Shown here: piece by piece, positions 38,701 through 39,609 of the stretch | How the letters are laid out: every line of letters begins with the position of its first letter | How positions within the stretch are numbered: position 1 is the first letter of the stretch | Source: Spirogloea muscicola | Lineage: Eukaryota; Streptophyta; Zygnematophyceae; Spirogloeales; Spirogloeaceae | DNA: 39,609 bases | Assembly: GCA_009602725.1 (NCBI GenBank) | Contig: WELB01000124.1 | Location: forward strand, 116,477 to 156,085 | Reading direction: 5' to 3' | Notes under the pieces: generated by a model | What the model was told of the DNA's origin: nothing | Databases searched by the model: none | What the model saw: the letters and a program-made list of their open reading frames with translations, nothing else | Made by a program: the position numbers and the translations under genes

Positions 38701-39609
38701 CACCAGCATCTGGACCACGCCCAGAGACACAGTGAGCTAGCTGTAGCAGGCCAACGTCCTGGCTGCTGCTTACACGTTCTTCGGAACTGATTATAGACAA
38801 GGGTGTCTGGTGTGCAGCTAGCTCAGGAAAGCTTCTGCACAACATCGGTGCCCTGCCGTTGCCAGGACTCGTAATAAGACCATAGTGGAGCTCGGCTGCA
38901 GATTACTGCTTTCTGACATATCGGCATGGCATTCAGTCCAAGACGAGAGCAAGAGGAAGGCCAGAGGTGCAGCTCGCACACATGCAGGAAGGCATAGATG
39001 GTGTCGCCAGCATCCTCGGCCTCGGCAGTGAGGCGGTACGCTGTGTCGCCGACAGGCACGCTGCCGCGGCCCTCGAAGCGGTCCATGTCGAGGCGCTGGA
39101 CCGCGGCGAACACGAAGCGCCGCATGGCCAGCGTGGCCCCCAGAGCAGCCTCCCACAGCCACGCCGACTGGAAGTAGAGCGCGACGGACCGCGCTGCGAC
39201 AATGGCCAGCAGCATGCCGGCGTGGCGTAGCAGCGCCGGCACGTCGCCGGCGGCCACGAGCGACGACAGCGAGCCGATCCGGGGCACGGCTGCCAGAAGG
39301 CATGCGACAGCGATCCCGGTCATCGCCCACGCCGCCAGCACCAGCGGCAGGCGCTCGGCCACGAATGGCAGCACGCGCCGCAGGCCGCGGCCGCGGGCGA
39401 GCCACGACGCCGGTTCGATCCCTCGCGCCGCAGGATACTCGAGGACGGCAGCGCTGCCCTCGGGGTCCCGGCCAGTGCCAGTGTCCGCCGCAGCGGCGAG
39501 AGCAGCAAACGCAGGCGCGCTGGAGGGTCGCGGCCGCCGCCGCTTCGGGCAGCCTCGGCGCGCTCGCGACTCAGGCGGCGGCTGCCGGAGCTCGACCCGG
39601 CGGCAGGGC
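35800..39609 (-). CDS. ABCB28: Plastid-type ABC half-transporter, ABCB28-like (5' end cut by window edge)
   Basis: A membrane half-transporter (TMD-NBD order) of the ABCB28/NAP8 type, placed in the chloroplast envelope in plants; its substrate is not settled. Exons: 39609-38982, 38709-38623, 38523-38416, 38240-37971, 37710-37633, 37389-37173, 36884-36799, 36642-36455, 36264-36135, 35967-35800. The open N-terminal part is rich in Arg, Ser, Pro and Ala, like a transit peptide, before [19 protein letters not shown]. The membrane domain includes [40 protein letters not shown] and [20 protein letters not shown]. The ATPase has Walker [10 protein letters not shown], the Q-loop ([10 protein letters not shown]), signature LSGGQRQR, Walker [13 protein letters not shown] and H-loop IAHRL. 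It ends AQVAVPQ. All introns are GT-AG and in phase. The true start codon may lie beyond the edge. Confidence 0.94.

Noticed and set aside
39411-39423. GGTTCGATCCC, like a tRNA T-arm
   Set aside because: It lies in the coding exon of the ABC transporter (reads RGIEPAS on the minus strand), with no acceptor stem or anticodon arm at the right spacing.

Overview
This is nuclear DNA from a photosynthetic eukaryote of the green lineage, most likely a green alga. The genes carry many short introns (about 60-450 bp, GT-AG plus one GC-AG). Their products match plant-type families best: non-phosphorylating GAPDH (ALDH11A type), plant-type TFIIE-alpha, the MINIYO form of RPAP1, and an ABCB28-like plastid half-transporter. 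GC-rich triplet runs sit at or near every gene start. I cannot separate chlorophyte from streptophyte by eye. There is no prokaryotic, organellar or viral block.

Layout, left to right. (1) 1-188, minus: the first codons of an unrecognised Ala/Pro-rich protein cut by the window edge. (2) 1715-5355, minus: GAPN, ten exons, complete, 497 aa. (3) 6303-11781, minus: DBP10/DDX54/RH29 DEAD-box helicase, thirteen exons, with an assembly gap just after the start codon. (4) 12159-15563, plus: TFIIE-alpha, nine exons, 531 aa, divergent from DBP10 over a 377-bp shared promoter region. (5) 16634-20235, plus: coatomer delta subunit, eleven exons, 523 aa; exon 1 contributes only the ATG. (6) 21718-26135, plus: a secreted pepsin-family (A1) aspartyl protease, about fifteen exons. 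(7) 28891-35260, plus: RPAP1/MINIYO, about eleven exons and 1420 aa; the first exon is the least certain. (8) 35800-39609, minus: ABCB28-like plastid ABC half-transporter, 5' end cut by the window edge. I joined exons by hand, using splice sites, reading phase and conserved family sequence.

The genes are unrelated housekeeping functions (carbon metabolism, ribosome biogenesis, Pol II transcription, vesicle coats, proteolysis, plastid transport), as expected for a eukaryotic chromosome. TFIIE-alpha and RPAP1 both serve RNA polymerase II, but they are separated by other genes and this is probably chance.

The accessory content lies in the intergenic stretches: a short repeat family with inverted GGCTGGCC/GGCCAGCC ends (several copies), a second dispersed repeat (GTAACCACGGG type), a striking imperfect palindrome of about 320 bp at 28211-28533, a 27-G homopolymer, and (GCC)n/(GGC)n tracts. 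I see no convincing new multi-gene system. The most checkable oddities are the palindrome, the repeat family, an in-frame GC-rich first intron in TFIIE-alpha, the ATG-only exon, a 19-nt microexon and a GC-AG intron.
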